This document shows, piece by piece, positions 51,121 to 59,316 of a stretch of DNA of 64,000 nt. Position 1 is the first letter of the stretch. Each line of letters begins with the position of its first letter. Location of the stretch: NCBI GenBank assembly GCA_900543805.1, contig UQTE01000003.1, positions 62,001 through 126,000 on the forward strand. Direction: 5' to 3'. The DNA comes from an uncultured Sutterella sp. Its GTDB lineage: Bacteria > Pseudomonadota > Gammaproteobacteria > Burkholderiales > Burkholderiaceae_F. A program made the position numbers and the translations under genes. The notes beneath the pieces are model-generated. The model saw nothing but the letters and a program-made list of their open reading frames with translations, did not search any database and had not been told where the DNA came from.

Positions 51121-51825
51121 ATGCAAGCAATCACGACCGAAAGCCTTCTCGCTTCGGTGCGCTCCTTCGTTCCGGGGCGGCTTCGCCTGCGGCACCCGGC
51201 TCTTGCCGAACTCTCGGACGACTTGGCCGACGGACTCGTTGCCTGGCTCAAGACGAAGCCGGGCATGACGGAGGTCACGCTCAACCCCCGCGTGGGAAGC
51301 CTTCTTCTTCTCTGGGATGAGTCGCAGGCCGACTGGACCTTTGAAGACTTGGCCGAAGAAGCGGCCGGGCTTTTCGCGCTCTTTGCGCCCGCGGACGAAT
51401 CCGTCTGCGGGGTCGACGGCGAGTGTGCCGAGCCGACCTGCGAAGCCTGCGAAAACGCCGGGGAGGTTTCGTCTTCGGGTGAAAAGGCCGAGTCCTCGAC
51501 GGAAGACGCCGGCCGTTGCCGCGCCTGCGCCTCCGTGAAGGCGTCGGTCGAGACCCTCGCCGAAACGCTCGAACCGGCGGGGGAAGCACTGAAGCGTTGC
51601 GGTCAGAAGGCGCTCGACCTCGTCGCGCCCATTGTGGTGCCCGAGAAGAAAGCGAAGGCGGGCGCGCGTACTCGCCGCGTCGCGCAGAACCGTCTGATGG
51701 GCGGGGCGCTCGCGGGCTCCACCGCGGCGATCTTCCTTCGCGCCTGGGGCGCCCACTGGGTGCTCGGCTCCGTCTTCTTCGGGTTCCTCGCGGTGCACCT
51801 CTGGCAGCACCGCCGCGTGCTCTGA
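51121..51825 (+). CDS. HMA_2-like domain protein with Cys-rich linker and C-terminal membrane helix
   Basis: The 234-residue protein starts at ATG 51121 after AAGGAGAT. Residues 8-85 resemble the HMA-like domain of the ATPase (RLRLRHPALAELSDDL, TEVTLNPRVGSLLLLWDES theme). Cysteines cluster near 97-140 (CGVDGEC, CEAC, CRAC), a possible metal site. A membrane helix at 203-222 follows. It is coupled to the P-type ATPase gene, 43 bp downstream, and may be its partner or metal chaperone. Confidence 0.75.
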   Translation: MQAITTESLLASVRSFVPGRLRLRHPALAELSDDLADGLVAWLKTKPGMTEVTLNPRVGSLLLLWDESQADWTFEDLAEEAAGLFALFAPADESVCGVDGECAEPTCEACENAGEVSSSGEKAESSTEDAGRCRACASVKASVETLAETLEPAGEALKRCGQKALDLVAPIVVPEKKAKAGARTRRVAQNRLMGGALAGSTAAIFLRAWGAHWVLGSVFFGFLAVHLWQHRRVL

Positions 51826-51995
51826 GAAACTTTGCGCCCGACGGCACGGCGCCCTGCGGGGCGCCCGTCTTTCGGGTAGAGTGGGGCGGACGTTCTGCGT
51901 GAAGCCTCTGACTTCGCGCGGACGCCCGCCTTTTTCCTTGACCGTTCGCCCGAGTACTCGACGGACGATTTTCTCCCTCTTTCTCCGGAGCCGCC

Positions 51996-52427
51996 ATGCC
52001 CGTCAAAACCATCCGCGCGGTGACGCTTGCGATTCTCTTTCTCGTGGCGCTTGCGCTCGCCTTTCTCTCCTTTGCGCTCCTGCTTCTTGCGGTGGTGCTC
52101 TGCATCTTCTTTGCGCTCCTCGCTTTCCTTGCGGCGCCCGAAGAGACGAAGGCCTTCGTGCGGGGTTCCCGCGACACGGTGGACGCCTGGGTGCGTGCCA
52201 TGGTGAAGCTCGTCGAAGACGCGGGCCGCATGATGGAGGCGTGGATGGCGAGGTTTGCCGGAGGGGCGGCGCAGGCCCCCGGGGCGAATGCGGGGGAAGA
52301 GGATGTTGTGAAGAAGCCGGCGGCGGCTTCGGAAGACGCGGCGGACCCTCCCGCTCCAACGAAGGAAGGTGCCTTGACGGAGGACCCGAAGACGAGGGAG
52401 AACGTCGGAAAGACGGCCGAAGGTTGA
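51996..52427 (+). CDS. Small membrane protein, unknown
   Basis: The 143-residue product begins with a long hydrophobic hairpin (residues 8-47, two membrane segments) and ends in a charged Ala/Glu/Pro tail. No family recognised. It follows the ATPase operon by 170 bp and ends at a strong terminator, so it may be the last gene of that unit. Confidence 0.65.
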   Translation: MPVKTIRAVTLAILFLVALALAFLSFALLLLAVVLCIFFALLAFLAAPEETKAFVRGSRDTVDAWVRAMVKLVEDAGRMMEAWMARFAGGAAQAPGANAGEEDVVKKPAAASEDAADPPAPTKEGALTEDPKTRENVGKTAEG

Positions 52428-52471
52428 GGTGGAGGGCCTTTCGAACGGCCCTGCATTCCCCTGCACAAACG

Positions 52472-52505
52472 AAAACCGGCGATCCGCGCAAAGGTCGCCG
52501 GTTTT
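52472..52505. terminator. Bidirectional terminator
   Basis: Perfect 11-bp stem AAAACCGGCGA with A-rich and T-rich ends, between convergent genes. Confidence 0.85.
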
Positions 52506-52536
52506 GTCGTACTGGGGGAAGGGAAGGAATCGGGAC

Positions 52537-53310
52537 TCAGGCGAGCGCTTCGGGCGACTCGGGGAGAATTTGTCCGCCGTCCACCACGATACTTTGTCCG
52601 GTAATGTAGTGCGCTTCCTTCGACGCGAAGAAAAGCACGGCCGTCCCGATGTCTTCCGGAGTGCCGAGGCGCTTCATCGGAATGCAACGCGCCATTTGGG
52701 CGAGGTACTCTTCACCGAGGCCGTCAAGACCCTCGGTCGCGATGTTGCCGGGCTGCACGGCGTTCACCGTGATCCCGAAGGGAGCGAGTTCGATCGCGGC
52801 CGTGCGCATGAAGCCGAGTTGCGCGGCCTTGGACGCCCCGTAGTGCGCCCAGCCCGGATAGCCCGTGATCGGGCCCGTGATGGAGCTCGTGAGCACGATG
52901 CGCCCGTAACCCTGCTTTTTCATCACGGGAATCGCGGCCTGCACCGAGAGGAAGGTCCCCTTGACGTTCACGTTCATGACGCGCTCGAAGTCGGCTTCCG
53001 TCATCTCTTCGAGCTTAGCCTGCGGGAAAATCCCTGCGTTGGCGCAGAGCACGTCGAGGCGGCCCCAGCGTTCCACGGCAAGGCGCACCATTTTTTCGCA
53101 GAAATCGCGCTTCGTCACGTCCCCCGCGATGCCTTCGGCTTCGACGCCGAAGCTGCGGAGTTCTTCCGCGGCTTCACGGCACTCGTTTTCTTCGAGGCCC
53201 GCGACGAGGACGTTGGCGCCCGCCTTGGCGAGCACCCGCGCAATGCCGCGGCCGATGCCGCGTGAACCGCCCGTAACAATGGCCACCTGATTCTGAAGAC
53301 TGCCGAGCAT
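52537..53310 (-). CDS. Short-chain dehydrogenase (UcpA-like)
   Basis: The 257-residue oxidoreductase has the NAD(P) loop TGGSRGIGRG (14-23), NAGI near 91 and the catalytic Ser/Tyr/Lys in SSITGPITGYPGWAHYGASKAA near 141-162 (theme). It matches the classical SDR length and the UcpA subgroup. Substrate unknown; UcpA is linked to furfural or osmotic stress in enterics. Start ATG 53310. A small membrane-protein gene follows upstream on the same strand. Confidence 0.9.
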   Translation of the reverse strand: MLGSLQNQVAIVTGGSRGIGRGIARVLAKAGANVLVAGLEENECREAAEELRSFGVEAEGIAGDVTKRDFCEKMVRLAVERWGRLDVLCANAGIFPQAKLEEMTEADFERVMNVNVKGTFLSVQAAIPVMKKQGYGRIVLTSSITGPITGYPGWAHYGASKAAQLGFMRTAAIELAPFGITVNAVQPGNIATEGLDGLGEEYLAQMARCIPMKRLGTPEDIGTAVLFFASKEAHYITGQSIVVDGGQILPESPEALA

Positions 53311-53401
53311 GGGAAAACCTCACTCGAAAGGGAAGACGAAGGCCGCCGCTGTCACGGAAGCGGCGGGATGTGAAGCGTACGTGCAGGTACTTGGAAGACA
53401 A

Positions 53402-53602
53402 TCAACCGAAGATCTTGCACCAGAGCCAGGCGGGAACGCCGAAGATCACGAGGTAGGTGATGATCATCGCGGCCGCCTGCACGAAGTGGCTCTTCGAGAT
53501 CCCCAGAACGATCGGGCCGAGGCCGTCCCAAACCTTGAAGAGGAGAAGGAAGCTCGCGACGGCCCAGATGAGGCCGAAAACAATGGAAAAGAAGGTGAAC
53601 AT
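53402..53602 (-). CDS. 66-residue membrane protein
   Basis: The product has two hydrophobic segments (MFTFFSIVFGLIWAVASFLL then IVLGISKSHFVQ and IITYLVIFGVPAWLW). ATG 53602 has AAGGAA eight bases upstream, so the longer frame is rejected. No family recognised. It precedes the SDR gene by about 90 bp on the same strand. Confidence 0.65.
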   Translation of the reverse strand: MFTFFSIVFGLIWAVASFLLLFKVWDGLGPIVLGISKSHFVQAAAMIITYLVIFGVPAWLWCKIFG

Positions 53603-53849
53603 GACGTTTCCTTGAGATCGGGATGAAAGGGTTCGCCCCGGACGGATCCCGTCCGAGGTCTTTTGCGAATCCATTCTAAGGGAGGCGCCTTAATGACGAC
53701 TGAGAGGGAAAACGCTTGTTTTGGATCGGCGTTTGGGAACGGTCGTCCGAAAAGGCAGATTCCCAAAGTCGTTGGAAGGCAGTAGTGGTACAAAACGACA
53801 ACGGACGATTGTCGAGGCGGCGTTGCGGTGAAAAAGAGCGGCTCTCCGC

Positions 53850-54740
53850 TTACTTCTTCTTCGCACGCGTGAGGCGAAAGACCATCACGGCGAGAAGCGC
53901 GATCCCGACGAGTTCCGCCGCGTTGAGTGTGAGGCCGAGAAGAAGGACGCCCAGGATCACGGCCGTCAAGGGTTCGAAGTTGGCGAGAAGTGCCGTGGTG
54001 GGAGCCGAGATGTAGGCGAGGCTCCGGAGATAACACCAGAAGGCCGCGACCGTGCCGACGGCGGCGATGTAGAAGTAGAGGCCCGTTGTGACGAGGTTCC
54101 ACTCCATCGCGCCGACGTCCGGGGGATTGACAAGACAGAGAATTACGCCGCCCAAGATCATGCCCCAGCCCACGACGACGCCGACCGACAGGTGAGAGAG
54201 CATGCGTTTGGGCTACACCGTACAAAAGGCCCCGCAGGCGGCGGAAGCGATCCCCCAGAGCACCCCGGCGGGCGAGAAGTCAAGGGTCGAGAAATCTCCC
54301 TTCGTGACGAGAAGCGAGACGCCCGCCATGGCGAGCGCAATCGAAATCCACTCCTCCTTCGTGATGGCGCGGTGTTCGGCGTAGGCGGTCCAGCCCGTCA
54401 CGAAAAGCGGGCCCGTCGTAACGGTGAGCGCCGCCGTGGCGGCGTTGGCGTCCCGAATCGAGAGAAAGAAGGTGAGCTGAATCCCGAGCATCCCGAGGGC
54501 GTAGAAGAGGAGATCGCCTCGGTCGGTCTTCACGCGAAAAGGCGCGAGGATGTCTTCGCGGAGAACGAGTGCCTCAAGAACCAGAAGGAGGATGCCGGCA
54601 CCCGCTAGACGCAGGGCGGAGAGGTCGATCGCATCGAACGACACCGACTCCATCAGGTATTGCGCGGCGATGCTCATGGAACCCCAAAAGACGCCGGCGG
54701 CGGAGGCAAGGAGAATGCCGATCATGGGACGGGAAAGCAT
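53850..54740 (-). pseudogene. EamA-family (DMT) exporter interrupted by an in-frame TAG
   Basis: The frame starts at ATG 54740 (AGG upstream) and encodes about 296 residues of a ten-segment DMT exporter, in two EamA halves. It is broken at TAG 54213-54215, inside the second half (CGAFCTV then PKRMLSHLSVG), without loss of frame. The rest, to TAA 53850, reads on as a normal transporter with TALLANFEPLTAVILGVLLL (in part). A single-base change would restore it. It may be a recent pseudogene, or read through if TAG is recoded (see findings). Confidence 0.8.
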
Positions 54741-54927
54741 CGGAAGACCTCGGGAAAACAAGGGGAAAAGAGCCGAAGGATGCAGCCGCATGAAACGGTG
54801 TCAAGGGGATCGTACGAAAAGAGAGTGTAGCAACTTCCTCAAGGTCGTGAAGTCTTAGGAACGGAGGGGAGTGGAGGGTATCGGGAGGAGTGTTCGGGAG
54901 AACGATGGGAAGGGCGATTGGCATCTA

Positions 54928-54942
54928 TGCAACAAAATCTTG
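54928..54942 (+). promoter_or_regulatory. Shared porin upstream box, porin 1
   Basis: TGCAACAAAATCTTG lies 237 bp before the porin start. Related TGCCACAAAATTTG and CGCCACAAATTTTTG lie upstream of the other two porins. Confidence 0.45.
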
Positions 54943-55013
54943 TGCACTGATTTTGTGATGTGATTAGCTACTGTCGCAATGAAATACGGAAAGAAGTAAG
55001 GGTAAACCTCTAT

Positions 55014-55022
55014 GGGGGGGGG
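55014..55022 (+). repeat. Run of nine G upstream of porin 1
   Basis: A G9 tract lies about 156 bp before the porin start, in the likely promoter region. Such tracts slip and can change expression. The rest of the gap 54741-55178 shows no gene. Confidence 0.6.
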
Positions 55023-55178
55023 TCGAAGATGTGAAAACATGCCCTCGTCCGAACGGCAAAGAAGTCCCTTTCCTGAAGGCAAGCGGGTGAAGGGCGGCCG
55101 TGAAGGATGCGGGGTCCGACGTTCCATTCCCGTCGGATCCCTTTCACAGATCAGACTTACACATAAAGGTATTTAGAT

Positions 55179-56363
55179 ATGTTCAAGAAGTCTCTAATTG
55201 CTGTCGCCGCCCTCAGCGCCCTCGCCGGCTCCGCCATGGCTGCTGACGTCCAGATCTACGGTCGTATCGACACGGGTTTCCGCTATCAGAATGTTGACTA
55301 CGACGTCGCTGGTGTTTCCGATGCTTCGTCGTTCGAAATGGTTTCTGGCAACTACTCCGGTAGCCGCGTCGGTATCAAGGGTTCTGAAGACCTCGGCAAC
55401 GGCCTGACGGTGGGTTTCGTTCTTGAAAACGGTTTTGACTCCGACGACGGTTCGTTCGACTCGAATGAAGAAATCTTCGGTCGTGAAGCTCTCCTCTACC
55501 TCGAAGGCGACTTCGGTAAGGTTGGTTTCGGCCGCATGGGTATCCTCAACAGCACGGCCGGTTCGTTCGCTATCGGCAACTTCACGCCGTGGGGCACGGG
55601 GTGGGGTGCCGTCGGTGATCAGTCCCTCATTTTCGGTGCTACGTTTGGTAGCCGTTGGGACAACATGATTTCCTATCGTTCGCCGGAATTCGCGGGCTTC
55701 CAGGTTCACGCTCAGTACTCCTTCGGCGCGAACACTGACACGGAAGAAGACGCTCTCGCTCGCGAAGGCAAGACGACGACCGACCGCTACTATGCCATCG
55801 GCGCTACGTATAAGAACGGTGGTCTCAACTTGATCGGTATCGTTGACTCGATCAATGAAAAGCATCAGACTGGTGATGATCCTGATGACACGCTCCGCGT
55901 CACGTTGGGTGGTTCGTATGACTTCGGCGTTGTGAAGCCCTACCTGTCGGCTGCCTACTTCAAGGATGCCAAGATGAAGACCTGGCTGAACTCCTACACG
56001 TCTGGGTTTGCTGGCTCTGCCACGGTGACTGGTGACGGAATTTACAGCACCTATTTGAATGGAGATTGGGATGGTTACGGCGTGATCCTTGGTGCCTCTG
56101 CTCCGCTCGTCGGCGGTACGGCCCACATGACGATCGGCTATATGGATGCTGAAGAGCAGGATGATCCTAACAATTACGGTGTTTCGGCTGATTTGACCCG
56201 ATATACTTTCGCTGTTGGCTACGAGTATCCGCTCAGCAAGCGCACCAAGGTCTATGCCGACGCGGGCTATTTCAAGGATAAGTTTGAATTCGGTCACGAT
56301 GTCGTTACCGATCGTGATCCGGAAGGCTACCAAGCTGCCGTCGGTATGATCCACTACTTCTAA
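55179..56363 (+). CDS. Outer-membrane porin, paralogue 1
   Basis: The 394-residue porin has a signal peptide (1-22, GSAMA) and starts the mature barrel with DVQIYGRIDTGFRYQ. It ends MIHYF, the terminal aromatic residue used by the outer-membrane assembly machinery. Repeated aromatic/Gly strands and the PEFAGFQVHAQYSFG segment mark the Gram-negative porin_4 family. Codons favour GGT, GCT and CGT over the C-ending forms common elsewhere. It is monocistronic, with a terminator 45 bp after the stop. Confidence 0.93.
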   Translation: MFKKSLIAVAALSALAGSAMAADVQIYGRIDTGFRYQNVDYDVAGVSDASSFEMVSGNYSGSRVGIKGSEDLGNGLTVGFVLENGFDSDDGSFDSNEEIFGREALLYLEGDFGKVGFGRMGILNSTAGSFAIGNFTPWGTGWGAVGDQSLIFGATFGSRWDNMISYRSPEFAGFQVHAQYSFGANTDTEEDALAREGKTTTDRYYAIGATYKNGGLNLIGIVDSINEKHQTGDDPDDTLRVTLGGSYDFGVVKPYLSAAYFKDAKMKTWLNSYTSGFAGSATVTGDGIYSTYLNGDWDGYGVILGASAPLVGGTAHMTIGYMDAEEQDDPNNYGVSADLTRYTFAVGYEYPLSKRTKVYADAGYFKDKFEFGHDVVTDRDPEGYQAAVGMIHYF

Positions 56364-56407
56364 TCAGTGTTCGACAGGGTGTTCAAGCACCTGACCTAAC
56401 CTGATGA

Positions 56408-56447
56408 AAGAGCCCTCTCCGAGCAATCGGCGGGGGCTCTTATTTTA
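56408..56447 (+). terminator. Terminator of porin 1
   Basis: AAGAGCCC and GGGCTCTT close a stem, with inner CCG/CGG pairs, followed by ATTTTA. Confidence 0.75.
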
Positions 56448-56473
56448 TGGTCGAGAGGGCGGAGTGAACTTTT

Positions 56474-56487
56474 TGCCACAAAATTTG
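56474..56487 (+). promoter_or_regulatory. Shared porin upstream box, porin 2
   Basis: TGCCACAAAATTTG lies 317 bp before porin 2. A reversed TTTGTGTTGC follows within 25 bp. No gene is supported in 56448-56803. Confidence 0.45.
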
Positions 56488-56803
56488 TTCTTGGTTGTTT
56501 GTGTTGCGACACTAAAAGAAAAGTGCTCTCTCTTGAGTGCTTGAGGGTTATTACCTAGATGGTGGAGGGCGGTCCGTATGAGAGCATGATCCCGCCTAAG
56601 CAGGTGATTGGAACTTTTGGTTTCACCGGGTGCTTGCCAATTTTCCCGGAAGATCGCTGCAAAAGGTTACGACAGATTTCTGACCAACAGGTTCTGATGA
56701 TCTGTCGGTCGGAAAGACGGACTTTTCATAGAAAGTCCAGGTGAAGGCATGCTCAAGTCCTTCGCTTACTACAACTTATCTTCTAAGACATTAAGGAATG
56801 GAA

Positions 56804-58042
56804 ATGTTTAAGAAGTCTCTCATCGCTATCGCCGCCCTCGGCGCCTTCGCTGGCTCCGCTATGGCCGCGGACATCACGATCTCCGGTCGTATCGACACGG
56901 GCCTCAACTTCCACGACCAAGAAGTGAAGGCTCTTGGTGAAACGACGGTTGACCAGAACACCTTCCAGATGAAGTCTGGTCAGTATTCCGGTTCCCGTAT
57001 CACGATCAAGGGTGCTGAAGAACTCGGTAACGGCATGAAGGCCGGTTTCATCCTCGAAAATGGTTTCGAAGGTGATGACGGTTCGTTCGACTCCAATGGC
57101 GACGACAAGCTCTTCGGTCGTGAAGCCATCGTCTACCTGGAAGGCGACTTCGGTCACTTCTCCATGGGCCGCGTCGGTTCGCTCTCGTCCGGTCTCGGTT
57201 CCTACAACGTCGTCTATGGTTTCACGCCGTGGGGTACGGGTTGGGGTGACTATGCCGGTAACAAGGGGCAGTTCATGCTCGGTGACCGTGGCCGTATGAA
57301 CAATACGATCACCTACCGTTCGCCCGAATTTGCTGGTGTTCAGATCTTCGCTCAGTACTCTCTTGAAGCCGCTACTCAGGAAGACGATCAGTCCGGCAAC
57401 AACAAGCGTTATGCCGGTTTGGGCGCTTCCTATAAGCTCGGCGCCTTTAGCACGGGTCTCGTTGTTGATACGATCATGAACGGCAACGATGACGATTCCC
57501 GTAATACGGAAGATTCCTTCGGTATTTCGTGGGGTGCTTCGTATGACTTCGGCGTCACGAAGCCCATGATCCTGGTTCAGTACGGCAAGAACGAAAACAA
57601 GCTTGGTGGCTTCGGAGCTGCTGACTTCGAATACTTCTATGCCGATCGTGACGATGTTCGTTACGGCATGAACGAAGGTGTCAAGGGGTACGCGATTGAA
57701 ATCGGCGCTATCACCCCGCTCTTCGGCGGTAACCTCTACACGTCCGTGAACTACACGGATGGTGAATTCGACAGCGAAGTTGCCGGTCAGTATACCGGAG
57801 ACGAGGGTAAGACCTGGACGAATAGCCTGAATCGCTTCTCCACTGGTGATATCCAGCGTTGGGGTGTTGCGGTTGGTTACGACTATCCGCTCAGCAAGCG
57901 CACCAAGGTTTACGGCTTTGCTGCTTACAACGAAGGCGAGCTCAAGGGTACGCATACCACTAACAATTATGCTACCAGCACCAGCGGTAAGCTCGAACAG
58001 ACGGACATCGAAGCCGGTGTTGGTCTGATCCACTACTTCTAA
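56804..58042 (+). CDS. Outer-membrane porin, paralogue 2
   Basis: The 412-residue porin starts MFKKSLIAIAALGAFAGSAMA (signal, theme) with AAGGA five to six bases before ATG 56804, preferred over ATG 56798. Mature strands open with DITISGRIDTGLNFHD, and the last residues are LIHYF. It is more like paralogue 3 than paralogue 1: the shared block AVFSTGLVVDTIMNG and PMILVQYGKNENKLGGF is nearly identical (quoted as AFSTGLVVDTIMNG). Like paralogue 1 it uses T-ending codons. Monocistronic. Confidence 0.93.
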   Translation: MFKKSLIAIAALGAFAGSAMAADITISGRIDTGLNFHDQEVKALGETTVDQNTFQMKSGQYSGSRITIKGAEELGNGMKAGFILENGFEGDDGSFDSNGDDKLFGREAIVYLEGDFGHFSMGRVGSLSSGLGSYNVVYGFTPWGTGWGDYAGNKGQFMLGDRGRMNNTITYRSPEFAGVQIFAQYSLEAATQEDDQSGNNKRYAGLGASYKLGAFSTGLVVDTIMNGNDDDSRNTEDSFGISWGASYDFGVTKPMILVQYGKNENKLGGFGAADFEYFYADRDDVRYGMNEGVKGYAIEIGAITPLFGGNLYTSVNYTDGEFDSEVAGQYTGDEGKTWTNSLNRFSTGDIQRWGVAVGYDYPLSKRTKVYGFAAYNEGELKGTHTTNNYATSTSGKLEQTDIEAGVGLIHYF

Positions 58043-58086
58043 TCAGCCTTTCATCGGGTGTCTCCCACACCTGACATAAGCTGAAA

Positions 58087-58120
58087 GAGAGCCTTGTTCG
58101 ATTCGTCGGACGAGGCTCTC
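58087..58120 (+). terminator. Stem-loop after porin 2
   Basis: GAGAGCCT and AGGCTCTC pair with inner GTC/GAC pairs. No T-run follows, so termination may be weak. Confidence 0.55.
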
Positions 58121-58184
58121 AACGTATCGGGCTCTCTTCTCGTCAGCTCCGGTTTGATTCCGTCAGAACTTCCCCGCCTCCCTC

Positions 58185-59111
58185 TCAACGCAGCGCCGCC
58201 GTCCGTATCGTCCAGTCCACGCTCGCAAGCACGCCCCTCAGCACCTTCGCTGCCCGCCGAAAGAGCTTCTCTTCGAAAAGATCGTTGCGGTAGGAAAGCT
58301 CCACCGAGTCCTGCGACGTGTGAAACGGAATCTCGCAGACGTCGAGCGTTGGGAAGCGCTCGAGAAAACACTTCGCCGTGTGCACGGGCACGAGCGCGAT
58401 GCGGTCGGTACCGAGCAGATACTGCGGCACTTCCGCGTAGTGCGAGGTCATCACGTCGACCCGCCGACGATGTCCCAGTCTCCTCAGATACCCCTCCGCC
58501 ACCCCGAAGGTCCCGCCGTAGTGCACCACCACGTGCGGCCTCGCCGCGTATTCCTCCAAGGTCAAAGCCTTCCCTCGCTTCGCCGGATCGGGCTCGTCGA
58601 AAATGCAGCAGTCCCAGTGAAGTCCGAAGGATTCGCGTGCGACCGCGTTCGAGTGCGTGCCGCCGCCCGTGATCGTGAAGTGCGTGGCGCGCGAGAGAAG
58701 CGCCCGTTCTGCCAAGAGCGCGTTCGTCTGCCGGAGAATGGGCGTCGCTTCGGGGAGTTGCTCCCGAAAGGCGTCCGTGAGTTTTCGCCCGAACACGATC
58801 TCGAAGTCGTCCGACAGGGAGATCACGACCGCGCTCCCCCGTTGCATTTCTCCGGGAAGCGCCCGCGCGCAGGCACCGAGCGCGTCAGACACCGTCGGAA
58901 AGAGTTCCTCTGCGAGAATGCTCGGCGCCAGACCCTTGTCGGACGGGAGAAAGAGGGGATCCCCGTAGGCTTCGCGAAGGAGCTTGAGATGCTCGCTCAC
59001 GGTCGAGACGGCAAGCCCCAGCTCCCGCGCCGCACGCGTCATGTTGCGCTCGCGATAGAGTGACAGAAAAGTCTTGAGAAGATTGAGATTGAAGTCGGCG
59101 GCGTCGGGCAT
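58185..59111 (-). CDS. LysR-type transcriptional regulator
   Basis: The 308-residue protein has an N-terminal helix-turn-helix (MTRAARELGLAVSTVSEHL, theme) and a substrate-binding domain. The effector half is divergent (RQTNALLAERALLSRATHF and DEPDPAKRGKALTLEEY). It lies downstream of the flavoprotein gene on the same strand and could regulate it or the porins. It is intact, unlike the LysR fragment at 1-404. Ligand unknown. Confidence 0.9.
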   Translation of the reverse strand: MPDAADFNLNLLKTFLSLYRERNMTRAARELGLAVSTVSEHLKLLREAYGDPLFLPSDKGLAPSILAEELFPTVSDALGACARALPGEMQRGSAVVISLSDDFEIVFGRKLTDAFREQLPEATPILRQTNALLAERALLSRATHFTITGGGTHSNAVARESFGLHWDCCIFDEPDPAKRGKALTLEEYAARPHVVVHYGGTFGVAEGYLRRLGHRRRVDVMTSHYAEVPQYLLGTDRIALVPVHTAKCFLERFPTLDVCEIPFHTSQDSVELSYRNDLFEEKLFRRAAKVLRGVLASVDWTIRTAALR

Positions 59112-59214
59112 GAGAGGAAAAAATCGAAAAGAGGGAATGTCGGTTCGGAAAACCCCGTCGGGAATGATGATGCCACAGATGAAGGACGGCGCTCTTCCCC
59201 GAACTTCAAAAGAA

Positions 59215-59242
59215 GCTCCCCCGAGCCAAACGGCCCGAGGGA
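59215..59242 (-). terminator. Terminator of the flavoprotein gene
   Basis: CTCCCTCGGGCC and its near complement form a stem, then CTTCTTTTG on the minus strand. Confidence 0.65.
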
Positions 59243-59316
59243 GTGAAAGTGGATCGGCCGGGAAAAGTCCCCGACCGACCCGGGGAAGAACACCTCAATC
59301 GATCGGTCGGAGAGAA

